Source: Burkholderiaceae bacterium | GTDB lineage: Bacteria > Pseudomonadota > Gammaproteobacteria > Burkholderiales > Burkholderiaceae_B | Direction of reading: 5' to 3' | Length of the DNA: 64,000 nt | Assembly: GCA_030158305.1 (NCBI GenBank) | Contig: JAOATE010000003.1 | Coordinates: 62,001-126,000, forward strand | In this document: one piece after another, positions 45,007 to 55,632 of the stretch | How positions within the stretch are numbered: the stretch's first letter is position 1 | Layout: every line of letters starts with the position of its first letter | The notes under the pieces: generated by a model | What the model saw: only the letters and a program-made list of their open reading frames with translations | Database searches by the model: none | Told to the model about the DNA's origin: nothing | Made by a program: the position numbers and the translations under genes

Positions 45007-45707
45007 TAGTTCCTCGCCTTTGGTTGAGCGCCCCTTGCCAGGATGCGTCGCTCCGCCCATATACCTGCGACGATGCCTACAATGACCGCCGCAAGCAAAC
45101 CTAATCTGAGTGGCCACAATTGAGTCACCCACGCCGTCAATGCTGCGGCCAAGACAGAGATCAACACCGGCCAAGTCGTGATGTAAGGCAACATCAGTGC
45201 CATAAGTGCCAAGACAGCACCAAACTCGAGCGACCATGAAACCGGCACAATCGCGCCAAGCGCAATCCCGACCATCGAGGCTGTTTGCCACATCACCCAA
45301 GCGGGCAAGATGGTGCCAATAAAAAACCAATGCTGCTCGAGTGTTCCCTTTTTAAGAGCATCGGTAAATCGGGGCATAAACACTACGAAAGAGACATCAA
45401 CACTCAAATAGCCTAAAAATAAACGCTTTCGCCAGGACAGATCACGAAAAAATGGATGAAGTGCTGCCCCAAAAATAAGGAAACGCAAATTGACGATGAT
45501 GCCAGCGGCAAAAATCAGCCAGATCGGAGCATCCGCAGCCATCAAAGGCAATGCGGTCAACTGGGCGGATCCTGCATAGACCAACAGTGACATTGCAATC
45601 GCTTGAGTCTCTGTCAATCCTGCCTTGACCATTGCCACACCCGTCACCACTCCCCAGATTGTCAACGCAATCAGGCCGGGACGCACCGCCCTGAAGCCGT
45701 CGCGCAT
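45006..45707 (-). CDS. AzlC family ABC-independent permease (branched-chain amino acid exporter)
   Basis: GFRAVRPGLIALTIWGVVTGVAMVKAGLTETQAIAMSLLVYAGSAQL; start revised to MRDGFR. Confidence 0.9.
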   Translation of the reverse strand: MRDGFRAVRPGLIALTIWGVVTGVAMVKAGLTETQAIAMSLLVYAGSAQLTALPLMAADAPIWLIFAAGIIVNLRFLIFGAALHPFFRDLSWRKRLFLGYLSVDVSFVVFMPRFTDALKKGTLEQHWFFIGTILPAWVMWQTASMVGIALGAIVPVSWSLEFGAVLALMALMLPYITTWPVLISVLAAALTAWVTQLWPLRLGLLAAVIVGIVAGIWAERRILARGAQPKARN

Positions 45708-45888
45708 GGCGGAACTGCGCTGAGCACTCAACGTGGGTGTGGGGGGTAATGAGGACGTCGGGGAAGACAAAGGCTTAGCAGTCAGCAAAAAGTAGAGCGA
45801 AATTGAGCAAAGTGCCCAGAAATTTTCACTATTGTAGACCGCTCGCTTGTTACAATGGTCAGATTGAATTCGAGTTTTGAGAAGACTG

Positions 45889-46098
45889 ATGACACAAGCT
45901 CCTAACGCCGGCAAAAATCAAGGCCCGGTGATCGTGACCGCAGAGGATTTACCCCTTCACTGCCCAAGCGACAAAGCACCGCTTTGGAGCATGCACCCGC
46001 GTGTCTTTTTGGACATCGTGGATACAGGTGCTGCGAAATGTCCTTATTGCGGCACTGACTACAAACTCGCCGAAGGCACCGTGGTACATGGCCATTAA
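45889..46098 (+). CDS. zf-CHCC zinc-finger domain protein
   Basis: MTQAPN...LPLHCPSDKAPLWSMHPRVFLDIVDTGAAKCPYCGTDYKL, CxxH/CPYC ligands. Confidence 0.88.
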   Translation: MTQAPNAGKNQGPVIVTAEDLPLHCPSDKAPLWSMHPRVFLDIVDTGAAKCPYCGTDYKLAEGTVVHGH

Positions 46099-46118
46099 AA
46101 GCATCGGTCAACATTTCT

Positions 46119-46550
46119 GTGCCTAACATTTTTGCGACTGCCGAAGAAGCCGAGCTTGCGTTTTATGACGCGCTCGAACGCGCCGATCTTCCCAGGCTCA
46201 TGCAAGTGTGGGCGGACGATGAAGAAATTGTCTGCGTACATCCTGGCGGCTTGCGGATTGTGGGACTACATGCTGTCAAAGAGTCTTGGCAAGAAATACT
46301 GGCGAACGGAGGCTTAGCGATTCGCCCCTCCGCACCCACTGTGCTGCACAGCATGATGGGCGCGGTTCATTCACTCGTTGAGCAAATTACTGTTCACGGT
46401 ACAGACAGCACCGAAGTGGCTCATTGCTACGCCACCAATATTTATCACAAGGGTCCTACGGGCTGGCGTTTGGTGATGCATCACGCTTCAGCCGCACCCG
46501 CTCAGGTCGATGCTTTTGACTTGCATGACAGCCCTGGGCTGCTCCACTGA
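46119..46550 (+). CDS. SnoaL/NTF2-like nuclear transport factor family protein
   Basis: GTG start; AFYDALERADLPRLMQVWADDEEIVCVHPGGLRIVG...GWRLVMHHAS. Confidence 0.88.
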   Translation: MPNIFATAEEAELAFYDALERADLPRLMQVWADDEEIVCVHPGGLRIVGLHAVKESWQEILANGGLAIRPSAPTVLHSMMGAVHSLVEQITVHGTDSTEVAHCYATNIYHKGPTGWRLVMHHASAAPAQVDAFDLHDSPGLLH

Positions 46551-47700
46551 ACCCAAGCCCGACGTGACCGCTGCCCCTCCCAGTGCTTCTTTGTTCAAAC
46601 TCGACCCGTTGTGTGCCGAATTAGATCTCGATGCCTGCCCTGTCCCAGCATGGCTGCCAGATAAGCAATCGCAAACACTCTTTGGTGCACTCGCAGCCCC
46701 CGTGAACCGCATCCGGTTCGTTCGCGAGCGTATTGATACACCTGATGGGGACTTCATCGATATTGACTGGAACGCGCCAGCATTGCGCTTGCGCTCGCGT
46801 CGCCAACAAGACCCTATGCTGGCACATACTGCAGCGGTGCGCTGGATGACCCCCGCAGATCAGGCGCTCCTTCACCCAAACACCCCACAACCCGCACTTC
46901 TTTTGCTGCATGGACTCGAAGGCAGCAGCCAAAGTCGCTATGCACAAGCGATCACGCAACACTTTCTCTCGCTAGGCTGGCTGGTTGCCGTGGCGCACTT
47001 TAGAGGTTGCTCGGGTTTTCCAAACCGCCTTGCCCGCGCATATCACTCCGGCGATTCCGAAGAAATTGCATTTATTCTCGACACGGTCCAGCAACGTGCC
47101 CCCATGGCCAAATGGCATGCAGTCGGCGTTTCTCTAGGGGGAAATGCCCTCCTCAAAAAACTGGGGGAAACACCTGAGAGCTTTGCTTGGCTCGCTGCTG
47201 CGGCAGCCGTTTCCGCCCCCCTTGATCTGGTCGCGGCGGGCAATCATCTGTCCGACAACCTTTTTAATCGTGAGGTCTACTCACGGCACTTTCTGCGCAC
47301 ACTCAAACCCAAGGTTCTCGAAAAATCTCGTCGATTTCCAGGCGTGATCGATGTCATGCGGATTAATCAGGCCAGGGATTTACGCGATTTTGACAATGCC
47401 TACACCGCACCGATGCACGGCTTCAAAGATGCGGCAGACTATTGGCAACAGTCCTCCAGCAAACCTTGGCTTAAATCCATTCGCACACCGACACTCGTTT
47501 TGAATGCACGTAACGATCCTTTTTTACCGGAACAGGTATTGCCGGGCCCGGACTACGGGAGTCCAAGCGTCGTTTTTCACCAGCCTGCTCAAGGCGGCCA
47601 TGTCAGCTTTGTGACAGGCATGTGGCCAGGCAATCTCACTTGGCTTCCCAAGCGATTGAATCGTTTTTTTACCGAGTCGCCCAAGAGATCTCTGGTTTAA
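46510..47700 (+). CDS. YheT-like alpha/beta hydrolase
   Basis: LLLLHGLEGSSQSRYAQAI...VAHFRGCSG...HAVGVSLGGNALLKKLGE; start 46510 or 46525. Confidence 0.93.
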   Translation: MLLTCMTALGCSTEPKPDVTAAPPSASLFKLDPLCAELDLDACPVPAWLPDKQSQTLFGALAAPVNRIRFVRERIDTPDGDFIDIDWNAPALRLRSRRQQDPMLAHTAAVRWMTPADQALLHPNTPQPALLLLHGLEGSSQSRYAQAITQHFLSLGWLVAVAHFRGCSGFPNRLARAYHSGDSEEIAFILDTVQQRAPMAKWHAVGVSLGGNALLKKLGETPESFAWLAAAAAVSAPLDLVAAGNHLSDNLFNREVYSRHFLRTLKPKVLEKSRRFPGVIDVMRINQARDLRDFDNAYTAPMHGFKDAADYWQQSSSKPWLKSIRTPTLVLNARNDPFLPEQVLPGPDYGSPSVVFHQPAQGGHVSFVTGMWPGNLTWLPKRLNRFFTESPKRSLV

Positions 47701-49250
47701 GACCTGAATCGTTCGAGCAATCTGCGATCCTCTGCGATTCGGCCAGAAAGCTCACGAATCCTGACGTCAATTTGTGATTGAACGTAAAAATCCTTGGATA
47801 GTGTTCTGGCTTGTTGCAATTGGGTATAAGCCGAGGGTAAAGCGCCGAGTTTTTCGTAATACGTTGCCATGGTCTGACGCGCATCCACCACCTCTCCGAG
47901 CCGATCTTGGCTAATCGCCAACATCTTGTAGAGCTCCGGCTCTTGGGTCGGCCATCGCTTGACTTGGGCCTGCAAAAACTTGACCGCTTCGGCATCACGC
48001 CCGAGCAACTGCAGACTCTGAGCAGTCTTTAAGACAAAAGAGCGTCTTTGTGGCCAACGCTTATGAGAGGCTTGCGCCAAACTGAGCGCGGCGGGAACCT
48101 GTCGACGTGCCAGCTCGATCTCTATACGTTGCAGTTCAATGTAAGGCGAATTGGACATGAGAGCCTGAGCCTGATCGAGAGCCTGAGCAGCCGCCTTGGG
48201 GTCTTGTCGCGCCAAGGCGGCGAGAGACACTCCGTACCAAGCCGCGGCCTGACGTGCAGCGGACGGGGCCCTGCCCTCGCGTTGCGTACCTGCTCGCGCT
48301 TCATCTTCTAGTTGCTCATGCGCTTGTCGCAACGTCCGAGGATCTACGGCTTGCAAAACGCGCGATTTTGCCCGGATAAACCAATACTCATCTTCATTTT
48401 GCGCGCCCACAGGACTAAATTGGCGGATGCGGTTTTGCATATCCGTCATTCGTTGCAGGCTCAGAGGGTGTGTAGACGCATACGCGCCTCCACCCCTACC
48501 TTCATTGAGGCTTGCGGCTTTCGTCAACCTCCCAAACATGGCTGCCATCCCATTGGGGTCATACCCAGCTTTGCGCAACATCTCGACACCATTGCGATCC
48601 GCCTCTTGCTCAGCCTCTCGTGAGAAACCGAGTTGACGATCAATGGCCGCGGCCTGACCAAACGCAGCAATCCCCATCGCTGCTTGACCAGAACCGGGGA
48701 TCAAAGCTGTCAACAATGCCGCTGCAATAGACGCCAATGCGATATGACTGCTTTGACGTTGCTGAGTCAATCCGCGAGCAATATGGCGCTGGGTCACGTG
48801 AGCAATCTCGTGGGCGACCACCCCGGCAACTTCAGATTCAGACCCAGTCCCCACGATGAGACCGGTATGCACACCGATAAAGCCCCCCGGCATGGCAAAA
48901 GCGTTCAGTTCGGGGTTTCGAACGCCAAACACATCAATTTGCGGCGCGCCCCCCGGGGCAAAAGCACCCAGTTTGCGACCCATATTTTCCAAGTATTGGC
49001 TCATATCCGGGTCATTGATGTATTCGGGGTCTCGGCGACCCTGAACCATAATGGCTTCGCCCAACTTGCGCTCTAAGGCGGGCGATAGCTCAGCAGAGGA
49101 AGTCGATCCCATGGACGGCGCGGCAGATGGCTGCGCTAAGACAGGAGAACAAGCAATGCTGAGGGAGATTGCACACAGCAGGCTGCGCTGCAGACCGCTC
49201 AATCGATAGCGGGGAGCCAAGATCGGGGTGCGGAATAAAGACGAAGTCAT
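47697..49250 (-). CDS. M48 family metalloprotease with C-terminal TPR-like region (BepA-like)
   Basis: HEIAHVTQRH zinc motif; signal peptide; AEQEADRNGVEMLRKAGYDP. Confidence 0.93.
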   Translation of the reverse strand: MTSSLFRTPILAPRYRLSGLQRSLLCAISLSIACSPVLAQPSAAPSMGSTSSAELSPALERKLGEAIMVQGRRDPEYINDPDMSQYLENMGRKLGAFAPGGAPQIDVFGVRNPELNAFAMPGGFIGVHTGLIVGTGSESEVAGVVAHEIAHVTQRHIARGLTQQRQSSHIALASIAAALLTALIPGSGQAAMGIAAFGQAAAIDRQLGFSREAEQEADRNGVEMLRKAGYDPNGMAAMFGRLTKAASLNEGRGGGAYASTHPLSLQRMTDMQNRIRQFSPVGAQNEDEYWFIRAKSRVLQAVDPRTLRQAHEQLEDEARAGTQREGRAPSAARQAAAWYGVSLAALARQDPKAAAQALDQAQALMSNSPYIELQRIEIELARRQVPAALSLAQASHKRWPQRRSFVLKTAQSLQLLGRDAEAVKFLQAQVKRWPTQEPELYKMLAISQDRLGEVVDARQTMATYYEKLGALPSAYTQLQQARTLSKDFYVQSQIDVRIRELSGRIAEDRRLLERFRS

Positions 49251-49333
49251 GTTTGGATTTTGTCTGGGCATACGCTTATGATAGCGGCAGTTGAGATTGG
49301 TTCCGCCACAATGGCGGGAAGTTTCTAGGATGA

Positions 49334-50173
49334 TTGATGCGCCCTGTTCGTAAAGCTATTTTCCCCGTCGCCGGTCTCGGCACGCGTTTTTTGCCCGCAA
49401 CCAAGGCCATGCCTAAAGAAATGCTGCCTGTGGTGGACAAACCGCTGATCCAATATGCCGTCGAAGAGGCCATTGCCGCGGGTATCACCGATCTGATTTT
49501 TGTGACTGGACGACACAAGCGGGCCATCGAGGATCATTTTGACAGTGCCCCGGAAATGGAAGCCGAGCTTGCCCGCAAAGGCAAAAATGAGTTGCTCGCG
49601 ATCGTACAAAATATTTTGCCTTCAAATGTCAGTTGTATTTACATCCGGCAATCTGCCCCCTTAGGCTTAGGTCACGCGGTGCTCACGGCTGCGCCTATCG
49701 TGGGGGATGAACCCTTCGCTGTGTTGTTGGCAGACGACTTGCTGGATGCGGATCGTCCAGTCATCGGTCAGTTGATTGATGCTGCCTTAACCCATCAAGG
49801 CAGTATCTTGGGCGTTCAAGAGGTGCCCTTGTCTGACACAGACAAGTACGGCATCGTCGCGACAGATCCAGTTTCAGCGTCGACAGAACGCGTGCTACAC
49901 ATCGTTGAAAAACCCAAACCAGCTGTCGCTCCCTCCACTTTAGCGGTGGTGGGTCGCTATGTTCTGGACGCCAGAATTTTTGCGCATCTTCGCCAAACGC
50001 AAGCGGGTGCTGGCGGGGAAATTCAGCTGACAGACGGCATTGCCTCCTTGCTCAAGGAACAAGCGGTGTTTGCGCATCGTTACGAAGGTATTCGCTACGA
50101 TTGTGGCAACAAAGAAGGCATGTTTAAAGCAACTGTTGCGTTGGGACGCAAGTATCACGGCCTCATGCCGTAA
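49334..50173 (+). CDS. galU: UTP--glucose-1-phosphate uridylyltransferase
   Basis: [40 protein letters not shown]. Confidence 0.97.
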   Translation: MMRPVRKAIFPVAGLGTRFLPATKAMPKEMLPVVDKPLIQYAVEEAIAAGITDLIFVTGRHKRAIEDHFDSAPEMEAELARKGKNELLAIVQNILPSNVSCIYIRQSAPLGLGHAVLTAAPIVGDEPFAVLLADDLLDADRPVIGQLIDAALTHQGSILGVQEVPLSDTDKYGIVATDPVSASTERVLHIVEKPKPAVAPSTLAVVGRYVLDARIFAHLRQTQAGAGGEIQLTDGIASLLKEQAVFAHRYEGIRYDCGNKEGMFKATVALGRKYHGLMP

Positions 50174-50208
50174 CGCTAAACCTTCCATGAAACGGCTTTT
50201 GCCTGAGG

Positions 50209-51066
50209 CTAAGCTCTCGTCTTTGATCGCTCAGGCTTGAGCACTCGGGGTTTGGGCGTGCCCCATCGACCTTTGGCTGAAAGTCGCATCAATGTGCGCA
50301 AGGCCACCAACAGACCAATCACCTCAGTCATCGCTGCAGGAATCCACATGGTCAAACCACCAATCATTTGGTCGGTTTGCGGTGTCATGGCAATTGCGCG
50401 GCCACACAGATCAAAAAGTGGGTACAGGTCGCGTTCAGTAAACGCAATGATGGCGCCCGCCACCATTTGAGGCGCCATCGTGAGAATCGGTGAAATCACG
50501 CGTCCACCTGGCGTCATCGCGGCCGGTGGATTGGGGCGACGATCCAGAATCAGGTTCCAGTACATAAAACCCGTGATCACGACCGACCAGTTCATTAGCC
50601 GATAGAGGCGCCAGTCCAGCATGGAGTAGAACTGCACGGAGGGTATTAGCCAAATAACCACCAAAAACACGAAGAGTGTTGGGACAATGATGGGGTTGGT
50701 CAGGATAGAGATCAGGGCACGCCCAAGCATTGTCTGATTGAAATGATGCAGGCGTATCCGCCACGACAACGGCATACCCGCGCGCATGACTGAGCCTGGG
50801 TAAGCGGCCATGATCACCAAAGGACCGAGGTGGTGCAAGACGAGGTGTTGGACACGATGAATAAAAAACATGCGCTCAGCGTAATAATCCAACACGGTAT
50901 GCATCGATAGATACAGCATGACCCAACCGAGCCAGAAAAAAACCTGTCGAGTGCGAGAAACAGCATGGACGCGTTGGCCGCGCACAAATAACCAGGCACT
51001 GACGATAAAACACGCCAAGAGCACTGGAGAGAATTCCCAAGGCTTTAACCAACTCAGCCAATCCAT
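50209..51066 (-). CDS. cytochrome c oxidase assembly protein, Caa3_CtaG type
   Basis: Multi-TM; HRVQHLVLHHLGPLVIMAAYPGSVM; FMYWNLILDRRPNPP. Confidence 0.88.
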   Translation of the reverse strand: MDWLSWLKPWEFSPVLLACFIVSAWLFVRGQRVHAVSRTRQVFFWLGWVMLYLSMHTVLDYYAERMFFIHRVQHLVLHHLGPLVIMAAYPGSVMRAGMPLSWRIRLHHFNQTMLGRALISILTNPIIVPTLFVFLVVIWLIPSVQFYSMLDWRLYRLMNWSVVITGFMYWNLILDRRPNPPAAMTPGGRVISPILTMAPQMVAGAIIAFTERDLYPLFDLCGRAIAMTPQTDQMIGGLTMWIPAAMTEVIGLLVALRTLMRLSAKGRWGTPKPRVLKPERSKTRA

Positions 51067-51200
51067 CGTGACAGCCTTTTAGTAAATACGCTTTTCAGAT
51101 CAACAACCTGTCATGATTGTAGTATGTTGCTTGTGTGGCGCAGGAGATCTCCCTGCTCATGCGCTCTCTGGCTCAACTTCTCTCGCTTTGTGACCAAAAC

Positions 51201-52547
51201 ATGTCTGCCATCACCAGTCCGATCCAACATTTTAAAACTCGTCGCGAACGTCTATTGGCATGGATGCACGCGCAAGGTGGTGGAATCGCGATTTTGCCGA
51301 CAGCGACCCTGCGTCAGCGTAATCGCGACAATCATTTCACGTTTCGACATGACAGCGACTTTTTCTATTTGTCCGGTTTTAAAGAAAGCGAAGCTTGGCT
51401 TGTCCTCATTGCAGGCGACTCTAATCAGAGTATTTTGTTTTGCGAGGGGAAAAATCCTGATGTTGAGATCTGGAATGGCAAGCGCTGGGGGCCACAAGCT
51501 GCGGCTGAGTATTTTGACTTTGATCTCAGTTATGACGTGGCAGAGCTGGATCAGCGTATGCCCGCGCTGCTGCTTGGGCACGCACAACTGCTCACGCCGC
51601 TGTCAAATTTTTCAAACCAACAGTTGCTGACCAAGGTTCATGACTGGGTCGCCACTGCGCAACGTCAAGCTCGCGGCACCCGAGCGACGCCTGTGAAATG
51701 GCTGGATCTCTGTGAGCCACTTTCTGAAATGCGCCTCATCAAAGACGCGGCAGAGCTTGTCATCATGAAAGAGGCGGCCTCTATTTCGGCGCAGGCGCAT
51801 GTGCGTGCGATGCAAGCAGCTCATGCGGGATTGCACGAATACGAATTAGAAGCCGAGTTGCTCCATACCTTTCGTAAAAATGGTGCACAAGGCGTCGCCT
51901 ATGACAGCATTGTCGCGGCTGGCGCGAATGCCTGCGTTCTGCACCACCCTGCAGGGAACAGCGTGCTGCACGATGGAGAACTTGTCCTGATTGATGCGGG
52001 CTGCGAGCTAGAGGGTTACGCTTCCGACATCACGCGCACATTCCCCGTCAATGGTCGTTTTTCCGGCGCGCAACGGGCGTTATATGAAATTGTGTTGCAT
52101 GCACAAAAACAAGCGATTGCACACACCTCGCCCAAACACCACTGGAATGCAGGGCATGAAGCGGCTGTCCGCGTGCTGACTCAAGGTCTATTGGACGAAG
52201 GTCTGCTACAAGGCACGCTTGAACAAGCGTTGGAAACATCCGCCTATAGTCGCTTTTATATGCATCGCACTGGACATTGGCTTGGAATGGATGTGCATGA
52301 TGTCGGTTCTTATCGCGCACCACCACTGGGCGCTCAGGAGCGACCTTGGCGCATGCTTGAGCAAAATATGGTGCTCACCATCGAACCCGGCTTGTACGTC
52401 CGGCCCGCGGAAGATGTGCCTGAGGCCTTTTGGAATATTGGCATTCGGATTGAAGACGACGCAGTGATTACGGCTCAGGGCTGTGAACTCATCACACGCG
52501 GTGTCCCCGTGGAGATTGCCGCGATAGAAGCCTTGATGAATCGCTAA
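51201..52547 (+). CDS. pepP: Xaa-Pro aminopeptidase P
   Basis: RQRNRDNHFTFRHDSDFFYLSGF; LIDAGCELEGYASDITRTFPVNG; HRTGHWLGMDVHDVG; start revised. Confidence 0.96.
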   Translation: MSAITSPIQHFKTRRERLLAWMHAQGGGIAILPTATLRQRNRDNHFTFRHDSDFFYLSGFKESEAWLVLIAGDSNQSILFCEGKNPDVEIWNGKRWGPQAAAEYFDFDLSYDVAELDQRMPALLLGHAQLLTPLSNFSNQQLLTKVHDWVATAQRQARGTRATPVKWLDLCEPLSEMRLIKDAAELVIMKEAASISAQAHVRAMQAAHAGLHEYELEAELLHTFRKNGAQGVAYDSIVAAGANACVLHHPAGNSVLHDGELVLIDAGCELEGYASDITRTFPVNGRFSGAQRALYEIVLHAQKQAIAHTSPKHHWNAGHEAAVRVLTQGLLDEGLLQGTLEQALETSAYSRFYMHRTGHWLGMDVHDVGSYRAPPLGAQERPWRMLEQNMVLTIEPGLYVRPAEDVPEAFWNIGIRIEDDAVITAQGCELITRGVPVEIAAIEALMNR

Positions 52548-52587
52548 ACAAGACCCTCGCCTCGATGCGGTGATCGGGGCGAACAGA

Positions 52588-53031
52588 CTATCCCTGCAGA
52601 TTCAGTCCGTCTAACCAACCAAGGGCCGTCCAGATGTAAATCACGATCATGGCGATCCCGAACATGAACGCGACGGTGCCGATCAGCAAGGTAAAAGATG
52701 CCACTAATATGGCTCCCCAGCCGCTTGGATGTTCGCGCTTGAGTCCAGGATTGAAACGCGCGTCAAAACGGGCATCACTCATCAAGCACCACACGATCGC
52801 TTCAATAAAGCCGTTGAGGATCGGGATAAATAGCAAGAAAAACGCAGGATTTTCCCACCAGACCTCAGCAAAGGCGCTCAACACCATCAGCACCACGCTA
52901 TAGGCCGTGACGAGCCAAGCGAAAGGTCGTTTGAGATACCACCAGTGCGCGCCCACTACACCCAATAAAGCGGCGAGCAGGCCGACGGTGACTTTATGGC
53001 GAAATTTGGGGTGAACTTGGGTTGTCGGCAT
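52588..53031 (-). CDS. conserved membrane protein, TM2-like N-terminus
   Basis: HKVTVGLLAALLGVVGAHWWYLKRPFAWLV; 147 aa, 4 predicted TM. Confidence 0.78.
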   Translation of the reverse strand: MPTTQVHPKFRHKVTVGLLAALLGVVGAHWWYLKRPFAWLVTAYSVVLMVLSAFAEVWWENPAFFLLFIPILNGFIEAIVWCLMSDARFDARFNPGLKREHPSGWGAILVASFTLLIGTVAFMFGIAMIVIYIWTALGWLDGLNLQG

Positions 53032-53114
53032 GATGAGTCAGGGTCAAATATTTCGAGCATACCTGATTCAGGGGCATCTTCTCGGCTGCAAACCCCCAGC
53101 GTTAGAATAGCGAT

Positions 53115-54275
53115 ATGTCACGATTAGATTTCGATGTTGCGATTATTGGGGGCGGGCCCACTGGCTGCGTGCTGGCCTTGTTGCTGGCACGGTATAGCGC
53201 GCATCCGGAACGGATCGCACTGCTGCAAGCTGGCCATGCGTCCCAGTATGGCTTCACGCCAGACAGTGACCCTAGAGTACTCGCGCTCAATCATGGCAGT
53301 CGTGTGCTGCTTGAGTCTTTGAGTGCGTGGCCGGCCGAAGCCGCTCCAATCCAAACCATTCACGTTTCACAAAAAGGGCGGCTGGGTCGAACGGTGATCC
53401 GCCATAGCGACTTTGACGTGCCGCAATTGGGCTCCGTTGTACGTTATGGTCATCTCCATCACAGTCTTATGCAGGCTGTCGAGGCAAGTGGAGTGCAAGT
53501 CCGCTCAGGTCTTGCCGCCCAAGTCACGATGCAAGATGCCTCCAGCGTCAGCATTCTGCAAGATGGCCAACTCATTCGCGTAGCACTCGCAGTTCAGGCT
53601 GACGGCCAACCCAATACGCCCGTCCAGCGCGAATACACTCAGATGGCACTGCTGACAAGGGCTCGCGTGAGCCTACCCCGCAAAGGCTGGGCATTTGAAC
53701 GCTTTACCGATCAGGGACCGCTTGCTGTGCTGCCCCACCCACACGCGACCGATGCCCAATCGATCGTTTGGTGCTGTTCTCCTGAGCGCGCGCAGGCTCT
53801 CAAGCTCATGTCGCCTCGGGACTTTTCCGCTGCACTGAGCGAGATGTTTGGGTCACGCTTGGGGACATTTACCGTCGACGGTCCTGTCACGCCTGTCCCG
53901 CTGAGGTTAAATGTACGTTCAAATACGGTGGACGGGCGCTGCGTGGCGATCGGCAATGCCGCACAAACCCTTCATCCTGTGGCAGGCCAAGGACTCAATC
54001 TCGGACTCAGAGACACCGCCGCGCTGGCCATTGCCTGTCGCGACTGGTTGGCAGACCCCACTCAAGATGTCAGTCCCTCGCTCAATCACTTTAAACACAT
54101 GCGTCAGCCTGACCGTCAATTGACGGCGCTCCTGACAGACAGCATGGCGAGAACATTTACAAGCGGCCTCCCCCCACTCGAGCATTTGGCAGGTCTTGCC
54201 TTGCTGGGGATGGATGCCTTACCTATGGCGCGCGCCCCCCTGGCGCGTCATCTCTTGCAAGGTTTGCGACGTTAG
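53115..54275 (+). CDS. FAD-dependent monooxygenase (UbiH/VisC/COQ6 family)
   Basis: DVAIIGGGPTGCVLALLLAR; GRCVAIGNAAQTLHPVAGQGLNLGLRDTAAL. Confidence 0.93.
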   Translation: MSRLDFDVAIIGGGPTGCVLALLLARYSAHPERIALLQAGHASQYGFTPDSDPRVLALNHGSRVLLESLSAWPAEAAPIQTIHVSQKGRLGRTVIRHSDFDVPQLGSVVRYGHLHHSLMQAVEASGVQVRSGLAAQVTMQDASSVSILQDGQLIRVALAVQADGQPNTPVQREYTQMALLTRARVSLPRKGWAFERFTDQGPLAVLPHPHATDAQSIVWCCSPERAQALKLMSPRDFSAALSEMFGSRLGTFTVDGPVTPVPLRLNVRSNTVDGRCVAIGNAAQTLHPVAGQGLNLGLRDTAALAIACRDWLADPTQDVSPSLNHFKHMRQPDRQLTALLTDSMARTFTSGLPPLEHLAGLALLGMDALPMARAPLARHLLQGLRR

Positions 54276-54311
54276 TCTGAGCAACAAGCCGCAAGAGATT
54301 ACAATTTCACG

Positions 54312-55358
54312 ATGAAAATTGGTGCCTGGTCACTTCCAAATAACGTTTTTGTCGCCCCGATGGCTGGGGTGACGGATCGTCCATTTCGGCAGCTTTGCAA
54401 AAAGTTGGGCGCAGGCTATGCCGTTTCCGAGATGGCCGCGAGCAATCCTCTGCTTTGGAAAACGGTCAAATCATCGCGCCGCTTGAACCATGATGGCGAA
54501 ATTGATCCTGTCGCTGTGCAAATCGCGGGCGCAGATCCGGAAATGATGGCGCAAGCAGCTGTTTTCAATATCAGCAAAGGCGCTCGAGTGATCGACATCA
54601 ATATGGGCTGCCCGGTCAAAAAGGTCTGTAACGTGGCCTCCGGCTCGGCACTCTTGCGTCATGAGGACTTGGTCGCGCGCATCCTTGATGCTGTCGTCGA
54701 AGCCTGTCTGCCCCACCAAGTCCCTGTCACGCTCAAGACCCGCACTGGCTGGGACAGAGAGCACCGCAATGCGCTGCGTATTGCCAAGCTCGCCCAAGAC
54801 TCAGGCATTGCCGCCCTCACCCTGCACGGTCGCACGCGTGCGGACTTGTACCTAGGCGAAGCCGAATACGACACCATTCGCGAGGTAAAAGCCAGCCTCT
54901 CCATCCCCGTCGTCGCCAATGGCGATATTGACAGCCCCCTCAAGGCTCGTGAGGTACTTGCCTACACGGGAGCCGATGCGGTCATGATTGGGCGCGCCGC
55001 TCAAGGTCGCCCTTGGATATTTAGAGAAATTGATCATTTCCTGCGGACTGGTGAGACACTCGCCCCACCGACATGGATCGAGATGCGGGATTTACTGCTT
55101 GAACATTTGGCTGATCATTACCAGTTTTATGGTGAACTGCCGGGCGTACGCACTGCACGCAAACACATCGGCTGGTATGTCAGCAGCTTGCCTGACGGAA
55201 AACAATTTACAGATCAGATCAACAAAATCGAAACAACTAGCGCACAATTCGAAGCAGTGAATCAATGGTTTACACATCAACACCAGATTTCACCAGACAT
55301 CCCTGCTGCAACCTGCGACAATCTCACACTTCGCGCAGGACATCTTCAAGCAGCCTGA
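54312..55358 (+). CDS. dusB: tRNA-dihydrouridine synthase B
   Basis: VFVAPMAGVTDRPFRQLCKKLGA; DINMGCPVKKVCN; VMIGRAAQGRPWIF; upstream of fis. Confidence 0.96.
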   Translation: MKIGAWSLPNNVFVAPMAGVTDRPFRQLCKKLGAGYAVSEMAASNPLLWKTVKSSRRLNHDGEIDPVAVQIAGADPEMMAQAAVFNISKGARVIDINMGCPVKKVCNVASGSALLRHEDLVARILDAVVEACLPHQVPVTLKTRTGWDREHRNALRIAKLAQDSGIAALTLHGRTRADLYLGEAEYDTIREVKASLSIPVVANGDIDSPLKAREVLAYTGADAVMIGRAAQGRPWIFREIDHFLRTGETLAPPTWIEMRDLLLEHLADHYQFYGELPGVRTARKHIGWYVSSLPDGKQFTDQINKIETTSAQFEAVNQWFTHQHQISPDIPAATCDNLTLRAGHLQAA

Positions 55359-55379
55359 GTGCTGCATTCGCCTCTATCC

Positions 55380-55625
55380 ATGAAAAAAAATAATATTCTC
55401 GAAGATTCTGTCCGCTTGAGCCTTGAGCAGTACTTGAGCGATCTCGGCGACACCGATCCAAGCGACATGTACGAAATGGTGATTCGCTGCGTTGAACGCC
55501 CGATTCTCGAGGTCGCGATGGAACGCGCCCACCAAAACCAATCAAAAGCCGCCCAGATGTTGGGCATGACGCGCAACACGCTGCGTAAAAAACTCATTTT
55601 TCATAAACTCATCTCTTTAGACTAA
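55380..55625 (+). CDS. fis: DNA-binding protein Fis
   Basis: VRLSLEQYLSDLGDTDPSDMYEMVI...NQSKAAQMLGMTRNTLRKKLIFHKL. Confidence 0.96.
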   Translation: MKKNNILEDSVRLSLEQYLSDLGDTDPSDMYEMVIRCVERPILEVAMERAHQNQSKAAQMLGMTRNTLRKKLIFHKLISLD

Positions 55626-55632
55626 TTAAGCA

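Noticed and set aside
49301-49320. TTCCGCC/GGCGGGAA near-palindrome upstream of galU
   Set aside because: Short, with a one-base asymmetry; no supporting context for a regulator site.
52558-52581. Hairpin CGCCTCGAT/ATCGGGGCG after pepP
   Set aside because: No T-tract; could be chance or a Rho-dependent end stabiliser, not called.
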